Below are positions 1 through 7,893 of a stretch of 64,000 nucleotides of DNA, piece by piece. The position numbers and the translations under genes are program-made. Where the stretch lies: positions 1,072,867-1,136,866 of the forward strand of contig NZ_LR733265.1 in the NCBI RefSeq assembly GCF_902506495.1, read 5' to 3'. Within the stretch, counting starts at the first letter, position 1; every line of letters starts with the position of its first letter. The notes beneath the pieces were generated by a model that saw only the letters and a program-made list of their open reading frames with translations, made no database searches and was not told the origin of the DNA. Source of the stretch: Pseudomonas sp. 8O (GTDB taxonomy: Bacteria > Pseudomonadota > Gammaproteobacteria > Pseudomonadales > Pseudomonadaceae).

Positions 1-228
1 TTGCGGCGCACCTGCAGCGCCCAGACCACACAGATCACCCTTTACATCAGCGGCGAACACTGCCACACCGGCGTCGCTGAACGTCTCGATCAACCGTTGC
101 AGGGTCACCGTCTTGCCGGTGCCAGTAGCGCCAGCGATAAGACCGTGACGGTTGGCCAGGCGCAAAGGCTGACCAACCGCCTGACCATCACTGCCTGCAC
201 CCAATACGAACTGTGAATTCAAAGGCAT
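1..228 (-). CDS. HerA-like (DUF853) ATPase, N-terminal fragment
   Basis: Seventy-six codons read leftward from the ATG at 226-228 and run off the window edge without a stop, so only the N-terminus is present. Residues about 32-39 form a Walker A loop (GATGTGKT), followed by QRLIETFSDAGVAVFAADVK and then KGDLCGL. This layout matches the N-terminus of HerA/YjgR-type (DUF853) ATPases, a RecA/FtsK-like fold found in DNA-translocating ATPases; the role of the YjgR branch is not well defined. It is divergent from the chemoreceptor gene at 387. The family call rests on the P-loop and the motif just after it, so it is good at superfamily level and less certain at subfamily level. Confidence 0.75.
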   Translation of the reverse strand, partial: MPLNSQFVLGAGSDGQAVGQPLRLANRHGLIAGATGTGKTVTLQRLIETFSDAGVAVFAADVKGDLCGLGAAGAPQ

Positions 229-245
229 CTTGCCATCCCCTGGGT

Positions 246-273
246 TAAAGCTTTACTGCAGTTATACCGATAC
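246..273 (+). promoter_or_regulatory. Possible FliA (sigma-28) promoter of the chemoreceptor gene
   Basis: TAAAG at 246-250 and ACCGATAC at 266-273 are separated by 15 bases and lie about 115 bases before the chemoreceptor start. The flagellar sigma-28 consensus is TAAAG(TTT)-spacer-GCCGATAA, so the -10 matches at six of eight positions. Sigma-28 control is usual for chemoreceptor genes. The spacer is one base longer than the Escherichia coli optimum. Confidence 0.5.
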
Positions 274-386
274 AAACAGCAGAACAAACAGTTATTCCAT
301 CTGCCGCAACAGCCCGCGAAAACGCTCTTGAAAGCGCAGCCGCGGAATACAAGACTGGTTCCAGAGCCATCCGGACGCAAGACAAC

Positions 387-2264
387 ATGAGCAAAAACCT
401 GCAGTTCAGCCACAAGATTCTGCTCGCGGCCTCCCTGGTAGTGATTGCCGCCTTCTCGCTGTTCACCCTCTACAACGATTACCTGCAGCGCAACGCCATC
501 CGCGAGGACCTGGAAAGCTATCTGCATGAAATGGGTAACGTGACCGCCAGCAACATCCAGAACTGGTTGTCCGGACGCATCTTGCTGGTGGAAAGCGCAG
601 CGCAGTCGATCAGCAACGACAGCGAGCCGGATCGTGTGGTCAAACTGCTGGAGCAGAAAGCGCTGACCTCTTCCTTCGCCTTTACCTACCTGGGCACCGA
701 AAGCGGCGGTTTCACCATGCGCCCGGACGAGCAGATGCCTGCCGACTACGACCCACGCACTCGCCCCTGGTACAAGGATGCCCTGGCTGCCGGCGGCACC
801 ACCCTTACCGAGCCTTACGTCGATGCCGCTACCGGTGAACTGATCATCACCATCGCCACCCCGGCCCGGCCTGCTGGTGTGGTCGGTGGCGACCTGAGCC
901 TGCAGACCCTGGTCAACATCATCAATGCACTGGACTTCGACGGCATCGGCTATGCCTTCCTGGTCAGCGCCGATGGCAAGGTTCTGGTGCACCCGGACAA
1001 AAGCCTGGTGATGAAGAACCTCAAGGACATCTACCCGCAGAACACGCCACGTATCAGCAGCGAATTCAGCGAGGCGCAGCTCGATGGCAACACCCGCATC
1101 CTGACCTTCGCACCAGTCCAGGGCCTGCCCTCGGTCAACTGGCACATCGGCCTGTCGATCGACAAGGCCAAGGCCTATTCCATGCTCACCGAGTTTCGCG
1201 CCTCGGCGATCATCGCCACGGTGATTGCCGTGGTGCTGATCATTGCCCTGCTCGGCCTGCTGATCCGCGTGCTGATGCAGCCGCTGACAGCCATGGGCAA
1301 GGCCATGCAAGACATCGCCCAAGGCGAAGGCGACCTGACCAAGCGCCTGGCGATCCAATCCAATGACGAATTCGGCGCCCTGGCGCGCTCCTTCAATCAG
1401 TTCGTCGAACGCATCCACAGCTCCATCCGTGAAGTGTCATCGGCCACCGTTCAGGTCAACGAAGTCGCCAAGCTGGTGGTCAATGCTTCCAACTCCTCGA
1501 TGGTCAACTCCGACGAACAGGCCAGCCGCACCAACAGCGTGGCAGCTGCCATCAATCAGCTCGGCGCGGCTGCGCAGGAAATTGCCCGCAACGCCGCCGA
1601 TGCCTCGAGCCAGGCATCGGATGCCCGCCATCAGGCAGAAGACGGCGGCAAGGTGGTTCAGCAAGCGATCAGTTCGATGAGCGAGCTGTCGAACAAGATC
1701 AGCGACGCCTGCGCCAAGATCGAGATGCTCAACAGCAAAACGGTGGACATTGGCCAGATCCTCGAAGTGATCAAGAGCATCTCGCAGCAGACCAACCTGC
1801 TGGCGCTCAACGCCGCCATCGAAGCCGCACGGGCCGGTGAGGCCGGGCGCGGTTTCGCCGTGGTTGCCGATGAGGTGCGCAACCTGGCGCACCGCACCCA
1901 GGAGTCAGCGCAGGAAATCGAGAAAATGATCGAGGAACTGCAGGTAGGCTCTCGAGAATCCGTCACTACCATGACCGAGAGCCAACGCTACAGCGAAGAA
2001 AGCGTGGACATCGCCAACCAGGCCGGCGAACGACTGGGCACAGTGACCGCCCGCATCGGCGAGATCGATGGGATGAACCAGTCGGTTGCCACCGCCACCG
2101 AGGAGCAGACCTCGGTGATCGAGTCACTGAACATGGACATCATCGAGATCAACACCCTCAACCAGGAGGGCGTGGAAAACCTGCAAGCCACCCTGCGCGC
2201 CTGCGGCGATCTGGAGCAGCAGGCCGCGCGCCTCAAGCAGATGGTCGACAGCTTCCGAATCTGA
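387..2264 (+). CDS. Methyl-accepting chemotaxis protein, PctA-type amino-acid receptor
   Basis: This 625-residue receptor should bind an amino acid in the periplasm and signal through CheW/CheA. Membrane segments lie at about residues 10-30 and 272-296, enclosing a double-CACHE sensor. A HAMP domain follows at about 295-350 and the signalling helices after that, with the conserved tip near residues 455-500 (QQTNLLALNAAIEAARAGEA). The sensor holds Y121, R126, W128, Y129, Y144 and D169. These fit the amino-acid-binding motif known from P. aeruginosa PctA, whose aspartate is D173, so the loop before it is four residues shorter here. Neighbouring purU, mvaT and sbcB match the pctA neighbourhood of P. 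aeruginosa. A possible sigma-28 promoter is upstream. The ATG has no strong ribosome site. Confidence 0.93.
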   Translation: MSKNLQFSHKILLAASLVVIAAFSLFTLYNDYLQRNAIREDLESYLHEMGNVTASNIQNWLSGRILLVESAAQSISNDSEPDRVVKLLEQKALTSSFAFTYLGTESGGFTMRPDEQMPADYDPRTRPWYKDALAAGGTTLTEPYVDAATGELIITIATPARPAGVVGGDLSLQTLVNIINALDFDGIGYAFLVSADGKVLVHPDKSLVMKNLKDIYPQNTPRISSEFSEAQLDGNTRILTFAPVQGLPSVNWHIGLSIDKAKAYSMLTEFRASAIIATVIAVVLIIALLGLLIRVLMQPLTAMGKAMQDIAQGEGDLTKRLAIQSNDEFGALARSFNQFVERIHSSIREVSSATVQVNEVAKLVVNASNSSMVNSDEQASRTNSVAAAINQLGAAAQEIARNAADASSQASDARHQAEDGGKVVQQAISSMSELSNKISDACAKIEMLNSKTVDIGQILEVIKSISQQTNLLALNAAIEAARAGEAGRGFAVVADEVRNLAHRTQESAQEIEKMIEELQVGSRESVTTMTESQRYSEESVDIANQAGERLGTVTARIGEIDGMNQSVATATEEQTSVIESLNMDIIEINTLNQEGVENLQATLRACGDLEQQAARLKQMVDSFRI

Positions 2265-2274
2265 AACAGCCAGT

Positions 2275-2306
2275 AACAAGAAGGGCGCCGCGGCGCCCTT
2301 CTTGTT
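2275..2306. terminator. Bidirectional terminator between convergent genes
   Basis: A perfect 16-base-pair palindrome, with left arm AACAAGAAGGGCGCCG, lies 11 bases after the chemoreceptor stop and ends at the TAA of the small minus-strand gene. T-rich sequence follows on the plus strand. It probably stops transcription from both sides. Confidence 0.85.
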
Positions 2307-2485
2307 TATTGCTCATACTCAGGTTTGTCTTCGGCCTGCTCCTGCAGTTGACGCCACAGTTCGGCCGCATCGGCGAACTCGGTCCCATCCTCTTCGCTCA
2401 GGGCATCGGGGTCGTATCGCCGTACACAGCCGTCACCCAGAGTCGGCGGCGCCTTTGAGGTGGCTTTTTCCAGTGGATCGGTCAT
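2306..2485 (-). CDS. Conserved small acidic protein, 59 residues
   Basis: A short gene reads from the ATG at 2483-2485 to TAA at 2306-2308. The product begins MTDPLEKATSKAPPTLGDGC and continues with an acidic stretch (DPDALSEEDGTEFADAAELW) and a Q/E-rich tail. No membrane segment, signal peptide or known motif is visible. It follows the CBS-domain gene by 16 bases and probably shares its transcript with purU. Its existence is supported by codon bias, tight spacing and termination at a strong hairpin. The function is unknown. Confidence 0.7.
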   Translation of the reverse strand: MTDPLEKATSKAPPTLGDGCVRRYDPDALSEEDGTEFADAAELWRQLQEQAEDKPEYEQ

Positions 2486-2501
2486 GCCGTTCGAGCCTCC
2501 A

Positions 2502-2927
2502 TCAACTGGCCTCCAGGGAGCCCTGCTCGTGCTGAGCGAACTCCTTGACGGCGCGCAGCACGTCGCAACGACTGATCTGCCCCACCAGACGACCGTGCTC
2601 GATCACCGGCAATCGCCGCCGCCGCCCCCGCAGAAAGCGCTCGGACAACTCGATGATGTCGGCCTCCGGGCTCACCGTCTCGACGTCGGTGGTCATGTAG
2701 GTACTGACGGTGCCGCCAACAGCTTCGTAGTAGGCACCGGAGAGAATGCCACGCAAGCAGTCACCCTCCGACAGCAAACCAATCAGATGGCCCTGGGAAT
2801 CGACCACCGGCGCACCGGAAATCCGATGTTCCAGCAATCGATTGATGGCGGTGAACAGATCGGTATCCGACCTGAAGGTCACCAGATGGCGAGTCATGTA
2901 GTCGCGCACCTTGATGGACTTGAGCAT
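2502..2927 (-). CDS. CBS-domain protein (two CBS repeats)
   Basis: The 141-residue protein is almost entirely a CBS pair: repeat one at about residues 6-62 (VRDYMTRHLVTF to GHLIGLLSEGDCL) and repeat two at about 75-130 (VSTYMTTDVETVSP to GRLVGQISRCDVLRAV). Such stand-alone pairs usually sense adenine nucleotides and regulate a partner. I chose the ATG at 2925-2927 because AGAGGAG precedes it by seven bases; an earlier in-frame start would add 12 residues. It lies 45 bases after purU on the same strand, so it may be co-transcribed and respond to one-carbon or purine status. That link is inference. Confidence 0.85.
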   Translation of the reverse strand: MLKSIKVRDYMTRHLVTFRSDTDLFTAINRLLEHRISGAPVVDSQGHLIGLLSEGDCLRGILSGAYYEAVGGTVSTYMTTDVETVSPEADIIELSERFLRGRRRRLPVIEHGRLVGQISRCDVLRAVKEFAQHEQGSLEAS

Positions 2928-2972
2928 GGGCGTTCTCCTCTGACGTACATCGGGCCGGCCCACGCAGCAGAA

Positions 2973-3824
2973 TCAGTCGAATACCACTGTCTTGTTGTCG
3001 TGCACCAGCACTCGGTCTTCCAAGTGATAGCGTAGCCCACGCGCCAGCACCATCTTCTCCACATCCTTGCCCAGACGCACCATTTCCTCGGTATCGTCGC
3101 GATGGGTCACGCGTACCACGTCCTGCTCGATGATCGGCCCGGCATCCAGCTCCTCGGTGACGTAATGCGAAGTGGCGCCGATCAGCTTCACGCCGCGCAA
3201 CGAAGCCTGGTGGTAGGGTTTGGCGCCGACGAACGACGGCAGGAAGCTGTGATGGATGTTGATCACGCGCTGGGCAAATTCGGCGCACAACGCCGGTGGC
3301 AAAATCTGCATGTAGCGCGCCAGGACGATGACATCGGCCCGATGTTCCTTGACCAGCCGCTCCACCTCGGCGAAGGCCGGCGCCTTGTCCTTGGGATCGA
3401 CCGGAACATGGAAGTAAGGAATGCCGTGCCACTCGACCATGCTGCGCAGATCGTCATGGTTGGCGATTACGCAGGGAATTTCGCAATCGAGTTCATTGCT
3501 GTGCCAACGGTGCAACAGATCAGCCAGGCAGTGCGACTCGCGACTGGCCATCAGCACCACGCGCTTCTTCTGCGCCGAATCGGTGATACGCCACTCCATC
3601 GAGAACTCGCGGGCAATAGGCGAGAACGCCTGCTTGAAACCATCCAGATCGAACGGCAGCGAGTCGGCACGGATTTCGTGACGCATGAAGAACCAGCCAC
3701 TCTGTGTATCGGAGTGGTGACTGGCTTCGGTAATCCAGCCGTTATAGGTAGCGAGGAAATTACTGACTTTGGCAACGATGCCGACGCGGTCAGGGCAGGA
3801 GATGACCAATCTGAACGTGCGCAT
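2973..3824 (-). CDS. purU: Formyltetrahydrofolate deformylase
   Basis: PurU hydrolyses 10-formyltetrahydrofolate to formate and tetrahydrofolate, feeding formate to PurT-type purine synthesis and balancing the one-carbon pool. The 283-residue product has an N-terminal ACT domain (about 3-80, starting RLVISCPDRVGIVAKVSNFL) and a formyltransferase-like catalytic domain. That domain carries PCVIANHDD, VINIHHSFLPSFVGAKPYHQ and GATSHYVTEELDAGPIIEQD, which contain the Asn/His/Asp catalytic set. The start at 3822-3824 gives the usual family length; a longer in-frame start exists but would add a non-homologous tail. It is divergent from mvaT, as at PA4314/PA4315 in P. aeruginosa. Confidence 0.96.
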   Translation of the reverse strand: MRTFRLVISCPDRVGIVAKVSNFLATYNGWITEASHHSDTQSGWFFMRHEIRADSLPFDLDGFKQAFSPIAREFSMEWRITDSAQKKRVVLMASRESHCLADLLHRWHSNELDCEIPCVIANHDDLRSMVEWHGIPYFHVPVDPKDKAPAFAEVERLVKEHRADVIVLARYMQILPPALCAEFAQRVINIHHSFLPSFVGAKPYHQASLRGVKLIGATSHYVTEELDAGPIIEQDVVRVTHRDDTEEMVRLGKDVEKMVLARGLRYHLEDRVLVHDNKTVVFD

Positions 3825-4043
3825 AACTAAACCCCACTGGCGGCGCAAAAAGTCGGCCATTCTAACGATTTGCCGGCAAAACTGCAGCAGCCACGCACCT
3901 GCAAAAGCACGCGACCGGGCACCCGGAAAGTGCCCTATTTGAGCGCACCGAAAACTTCAGGGCCTAGTTGCAGTAGCCGGTTTAATTCAAGCCTGAGCGA
4001 CACATAGGGTTGCAGTACACTGCAGTTATTTTGTGGCCTGCTG

Positions 4044-4072
4044 TTTACTTGCTAAAAGTGCATGACTATTAT
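4044..4072 (+). promoter_or_regulatory. Likely sigma-70 promoter of mvaT
   Basis: TTTACT at 4044-4049 and TATTAT at 4067-4072 are separated by exactly 17 bases and sit about 50 bases before the mvaT start. The -10 matches consensus at five of six positions and the -35 at four. The whole purU-mvaT gap is AT-rich, which would also suit binding by MvaT itself. Confidence 0.6.
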
Positions 4073-4120
4073 TAGGCCACTGTTGACTACCACAGTCTTA
4101 TTCACGCCAAGGTAATGCCC

Positions 4121-4495
4121 ATGTCGCTGATCAACGAATACCGCAACATCGAAGAAAGCATCAAAGAGCTCCAAGAGCGTCTGAAGAACATGTCGCAAGA
4201 CGACAAGCTGAAGAAAGAGCTGGAATTCGAAGGCAAGCTGCGCACCCTCATGGGCGAATATCAGAAGTCGCTGCGCGACATCATCGCCCTGCTCGATCCT
4301 GAAGCCAAAACCGGCAAAGGCGTGCGCGCCAGCAAGCCTGTTGCTGCCAAGCGTGCGCGCAAGGTCAAGCAGTACAAGAACCCGCACAGCGGCGAAGTGA
4401 TCGAAACCAAAGGCGGCAACCACAAGACTCTGAAAGAGTGGAAAGCCAAGTGGGGCGCCGACGTCGTCGAAGGCTGGGCCACTCTGCTGGGCTAA
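4121..4495 (+). CDS. mvaT: H-NS-family transcriptional silencer MvaT
   Basis: MvaT coats AT-rich DNA and silences horizontally acquired and virulence genes in Pseudomonas. The 124-residue product has an N-terminal coiled coil for dimers and oligomers (about 1-60, LINEYRNIEESIKELQERL), a basic linker (KRARKVKQYKN, about 78-88), and a C-terminal DNA-binding domain (GEVIETKGGNHKTLKEWKAK) with the GGN loop that enters the minor groove. I placed the start at MSLINEY because AAGG is eight bases before it; the ATG six bases earlier is too close to that site. A sigma-70 promoter precedes it and a terminator follows. Length and sequence match the P. aeruginosa protein. Confidence 0.98.
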   Translation: MSLINEYRNIEESIKELQERLKNMSQDDKLKKELEFEGKLRTLMGEYQKSLRDIIALLDPEAKTGKGVRASKPVAAKRARKVKQYKNPHSGEVIETKGGNHKTLKEWKAKWGADVVEGWATLLG

Positions 4496-4511
4496 TTCCT
4501 GAGCGACACCC

Positions 4512-4540
4512 AAAACGCCAGCCTTGCTGGCGTTTTTTAT
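4512..4540 (+). terminator. mvaT rho-independent terminator
   Basis: AAAACGCCAGC, a short loop, then GCTGGCGTTTTTT gives a stable GC stem followed by six T residues, 16 bases after the mvaT stop. Confidence 0.9.
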
Positions 4541-4686
4541 TGTCGATATTTTTCAGGCTTAACCGTTTTAGGCAATTGCCTGCACCCGCAATTACGCCGA
4601 ACGAACGAAAAACTTCCGCCCCTACATTTTGCTTACACAGTACTGACGAGACCATCGTCTGTTGCCCTGGCAGCCTCTTGTCCGCT

Positions 4687-6135
4687 TCAAACGCCAGCGG
4701 AATTCACGGCAAAACGCGCCTGCAGCGCCTGTGCATACGCCTGCCACTGCTGCAGAAGTTGCAATTGGCTCGGGCTGCAGTCCGTGCGCAACTGCTCCAA
4801 TGCCGCGTGAAACTGCGTCAGGGTATTGGGCGCACCAAACTCCGGATCGCTCAAACGCTGCCGGCAGAACTCTTCCCAGCGCAGAGATTCAGCGGCTGAC
4901 AGACTTGAAGGGAAATTGCGCGCCCGATAACGAAACAATAACTCTGGCAGTCGTGCATCATCGAATGGCCATTTTTTGCCGTCGGCCAATGCTTCAGGTT
5001 GAGCGCCACGCACCTGTTCACACAAACGACGGTCACGATCACCGATAAACCCATCGTAAAGCTGTTGTTCGGGGTCGTTACTGCCTGCGAAGGCTTCTTC
5101 ACGGTAAATGGCCGCTAATTTGTCCTGCCAATGCGGCTGTTCATTTTTCAGCACTTCAACATTGCGCTCACAGATCGACCAGTCCAGTTGCAGGCGTTGC
5201 CGATCCCCCTCGCGCAGCACCGCAAGCGGTGCCACTACCGGACAGCGATTGATATGCAGCAGCTTCAGCGGCACCGGCAACTCGCCCTCGGCAAGGTCCT
5301 CGCGGCGCGTGTAGAGACGACTGCGCAGCGTATCGGCGTCCAGATTCAACAAGGGCGACGGATCAGCCTGCAGATCATAGACGATCAGCGCATTGCGATT
5401 GCGCGGATGCCAAGCCAGCGGCAGCACTGGCGCCAGATAATGACGTGCCGCAGAGAAGCGTCCGGAAATGTGCAACAGCGGCTGCAGCAGGCGAATCTGA
5501 TCCAGCACCCGTTGTTTGCTACGCAGTTGGTAGAGAAAGTCGTAAAGCTTCGGCTGTCGGTCGCGCAGCAGCCGTGCCAGGCCGATAGTGGCGCGCACGT
5601 CGGACAGCGCATCGTGAGCCTGGCCATGTTCGATGCCATTGGCCTGGGTCAGGCGCTCCAGCTTGAGCGACACCCGCCCCTCTTCCTCGGGCCACTCGAT
5701 GCCCTCGGGACGCAGCGCATAAGCGGTGCGCACCAGATCGATCAGGTCCCAGCGGCTGTTGCCGCCCTGCCACTCACGCGCGTAAGGATCGAAGAAGTTA
5801 CGGTAGAGGCTGTAGCGCGTCACCTCGTCATCGAAGCGCAAGCTGTTGTAGCCGGCGCCACAGGTGCCGGGCGCAGAGAGCGCGGCATGCACACGGGTCA
5901 TGAACTCGCCTTCGTCGAGCCCTGACTGCTGCAGGCGCTGAGGGTCGATACCGGTCACCAGACAAGCAGCCGGGTGCGGCAGAATGTCATCGCTGGGGCG
6001 GCAGTAGATGTTCAGCGCCTCGCCAACCTCGTTCAGCGCCTCATCGGTACGGATACCCGCCACCTGCAGCGGACGATCACACCGCGGATTGATACCGGTG
6101 GTCTCGTAGTCGTACCAGAAGATGCTGGAAGTCAT
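4687..6135 (-). CDS. sbcB: Exodeoxyribonuclease I
   Basis: ExoI degrades single-stranded DNA 3' to 5' and acts in recombination and mismatch repair. The 482-residue product (E. coli enzyme: 475) begins with the DEDD nuclease core. FWYDYETTG at residues 6-14 supplies the first two metal ligands (D9, E11), and HDALSDVRATIGLARLL supplies the DEDDh-type His and Asp. The rest matches the SH3-like and C-terminal ExoI regions (RARNFPSSLSAAESLRWEEF). I chose the ATG at 6133-6135 because GGAG lies seven bases before it; an in-frame extension to 6246 lacks support. It is convergent with mvaT, as at PA4315/PA4316. Confidence 0.95.
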   Translation of the reverse strand: MTSSIFWYDYETTGINPRCDRPLQVAGIRTDEALNEVGEALNIYCRPSDDILPHPAACLVTGIDPQRLQQSGLDEGEFMTRVHAALSAPGTCGAGYNSLRFDDEVTRYSLYRNFFDPYAREWQGGNSRWDLIDLVRTAYALRPEGIEWPEEEGRVSLKLERLTQANGIEHGQAHDALSDVRATIGLARLLRDRQPKLYDFLYQLRSKQRVLDQIRLLQPLLHISGRFSAARHYLAPVLPLAWHPRNRNALIVYDLQADPSPLLNLDADTLRSRLYTRREDLAEGELPVPLKLLHINRCPVVAPLAVLREGDRQRLQLDWSICERNVEVLKNEQPHWQDKLAAIYREEAFAGSNDPEQQLYDGFIGDRDRRLCEQVRGAQPEALADGKKWPFDDARLPELLFRYRARNFPSSLSAAESLRWEEFCRQRLSDPEFGAPNTLTQFHAALEQLRTDCSPSQLQLLQQWQAYAQALQARFAVNSAGV

Positions 6136-6319
6136 TTGGTGGCTCCGTACCGGACGTAAGGTTGTCGGCAGTCTATCATCCACTTCCAGGCTCGCTGCTC
6201 CCGGCCAAAGCATGAACCAGTGCACAGCCGCTGCGCCGCCAGACACGCCGCACTTGTCGGGCAGCTGCCGTAACCACTAGCATTGGCAGCCCCCACACTC
6301 TACCTACAAGGATGCAACC

Positions 6320-7078
6320 ATGAGTGACGCGATCACCCCCAATCCCTATGCCGCTCCCACCAGCGACCTGCAACAGACCTCGCCTAACCAGACCCCGAGC
6401 ATCGAAGAAGCGCTGGCTCGCGGCTATGACTTCAGCATCGGCGAGCTGCTGAGCGAATCCTGGAGCAAGGTCAAGGGCACCAAAGGCATCATCATCGGTG
6501 GTTTCCTGGTGTTCTACGTGGTGCTGCTGGCCGCCACCTTCATCCTCGGCGGCGTCGTCGGCATCTTCGGCGCCCTGAGCGAAAACATGCTGCTGATGAT
6601 CGTCGGTGAAATCCTCATCTCGCTGCTGGCCTCGGCCCTGGCCTACCCCTTCATGGCCGGCATCAACATGGTCGGCATTCGTCGCGCCGCCGACCAGCCG
6701 CTGAGCTTCAACGAGATTTTCAGCCACTTCGGGCGCACCGTACCGCTGATCATCACTGCCGTGGTGATGATGCTGCTGATCTACCTCGGCATGATCCTGC
6801 TGCTGATCCCGGGCATCTACCTGGCCGTTGCCTACCTGCTGGCCATTCCGCTGGTGGTCGAGCGTGGCCTGTCGCCGTGGCAGGCACTGGAAGCCTCGCG
6901 CAAGGCCATCACCCAGCACTGGTTCAAGGTCTTCGGCCTGTTCCTGCTGCTCGGTTTGATCGTCATGGTCAGTGCCATCCCGCTGGGTATCGGTCTGGTG
7001 TGGAGCATTCCGCTGATGGTCGTGGCCATGGGCGTGCTTTATCGCACTATCTTTGGCGTGCTGCCTGCCGCCCAATAA
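6320..7078 (+). CDS. Multi-pass membrane protein with BPSS1780-like features
   Basis: A 252-residue inner-membrane protein. The N-terminus is soluble and Pro/Asn-rich (NPYAAPTSDLQQ); five or six hydrophobic segments follow from about residue 55, including GFLVFYVVLLAATFILGGVV and VVMMLLIYLGMILLLIPGIY. The motif IPLVVERGLSPWQALEASRK is typical of predicted integral membrane proteins with DUF975/BPSS1780-like organisation. It opens the run of genes that ends with MoxR and DUF58, with an 89-base gap before the RDD gene, so it may be the promoter-proximal member or a separate unit. The biochemical role is unknown. Confidence 0.72.
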   Translation: MSDAITPNPYAAPTSDLQQTSPNQTPSIEEALARGYDFSIGELLSESWSKVKGTKGIIIGGFLVFYVVLLAATFILGGVVGIFGALSENMLLMIVGEILISLLASALAYPFMAGINMVGIRRAADQPLSFNEIFSHFGRTVPLIITAVVMMLLIYLGMILLLIPGIYLAVAYLLAIPLVVERGLSPWQALEASRKAITQHWFKVFGLFLLLGLIVMVSAIPLGIGLVWSIPLMVVAMGVLYRTIFGVLPAAQ

Positions 7079-7167
7079 ATCGACGTGACCCGGGCCAGCT
7101 CACTGGCCCGGTTGCGTTCGTGGCCCGCTGCTCGCTAGCATCGGGCTTTCCTTGATGCAGTCCGCCG

Positions 7168-7893
7168 ATGCACTCACGCTCACGCGCAAGCCTTCCGCTC
7201 AACCAGCTCCCTCTGGATACTCGCTACCAGGTCGAAACGCCGGAAGGTATCGATCTGCATTTGCGACCCGCCGGACTGGTGCCGCGCGCCCTGGCATTCG
7301 CCATCGACCTGGTCATTCGCGGCCTGATCCTGATGGTGATGTTCATCGTTCTCGGCCTGCTCGGTCAGTTCGGCATGGGCCTGGGTACGATCCTGCTGTT
7401 TCTCGTGACCTGGTGGTACATGGTGCTGTTCGAGGTGTTCAACCAGGGCCGCTCTCCCGGTAAGCAGATGCTCGGCCTGCGCGTGGTTCACGATGACGGC
7501 ACGCCAATCGGCTGGGCCGCTTCACTGACGCGCAACCTGCTGCGTTTCGTCGATATCCTGCCATTTGGCTACACCCTGGGCATCATCAGCTGCCTGAACC
7601 ACCCGGCATTCAAACGTCTTGGCGATATCGCCGCCGGCACCCTGGTGGTCTATCGCGATGCGCCGTTGAGCAAACCGCTGCTCGCCGACGCCGAACCTCT
7701 GCCAGCACCCTTCCCGCTCAGCCTTGACGAGCAACGCGCCATCCTCGGCTTTGCCGAACGTGGCGGCCAGCTCTCCGCAGCACGCCGAGCCGAGCTGGCG
7801 GCGCTGCTGGCCGATCCGCTACAAGTGCCTGCCGAACAGGCCGAGCCGCGCCTCAACGGCATCGCGCGCGGCCTGCTGGGGAGCGCACCGTGA
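7168..7893 (+). CDS. RDD-family membrane protein
   Basis: A 241-residue protein with an RDD domain at about 30-165: an Arg in the first membrane helix (PRALAFAIDLVIRGLILM), a second helix (LGTILLFLVTWWYMVLFEVF), then the conserved NQGRSPGKQMLGLRVVHDDG and a third helix region. RDD proteins are multi-pass membrane proteins, some linked to ion transport; no reaction is known for this branch. A soluble tail of about 80 residues follows. An in-frame stop lies just upstream, so the start cannot be earlier. The stop overlaps the next gene's GTG (GTGA), which indicates translational coupling. Confidence 0.82.
   Translation: MHSRSRASLPLNQLPLDTRYQVETPEGIDLHLRPAGLVPRALAFAIDLVIRGLILMVMFIVLGLLGQFGMGLGTILLFLVTWWYMVLFEVFNQGRSPGKQMLGLRVVHDDGTPIGWAASLTRNLLRFVDILPFGYTLGIISCLNHPAFKRLGDIAAGTLVVYRDAPLSKPLLADAEPLPAPFPLSLDEQRAILGFAERGGQLSAARRAELAALLADPLQVPAEQAEPRLNGIARGLLGSAP

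Noticed and set aside
219..1418. Long open frame antisense to the chemoreceptor
   Set aside because: High-GC codon bias leaves long open antisense frames. The product is His/Gln/Asp-rich with no domain, and the plus-strand gene is certain.
7088..7110. Terminator after the first membrane-protein gene of the MoxR cluster
   Set aside because: CCGGGCCAG-CTCA-CTGGCCCGG is a hairpin, but no T-run follows. It may only attenuate.
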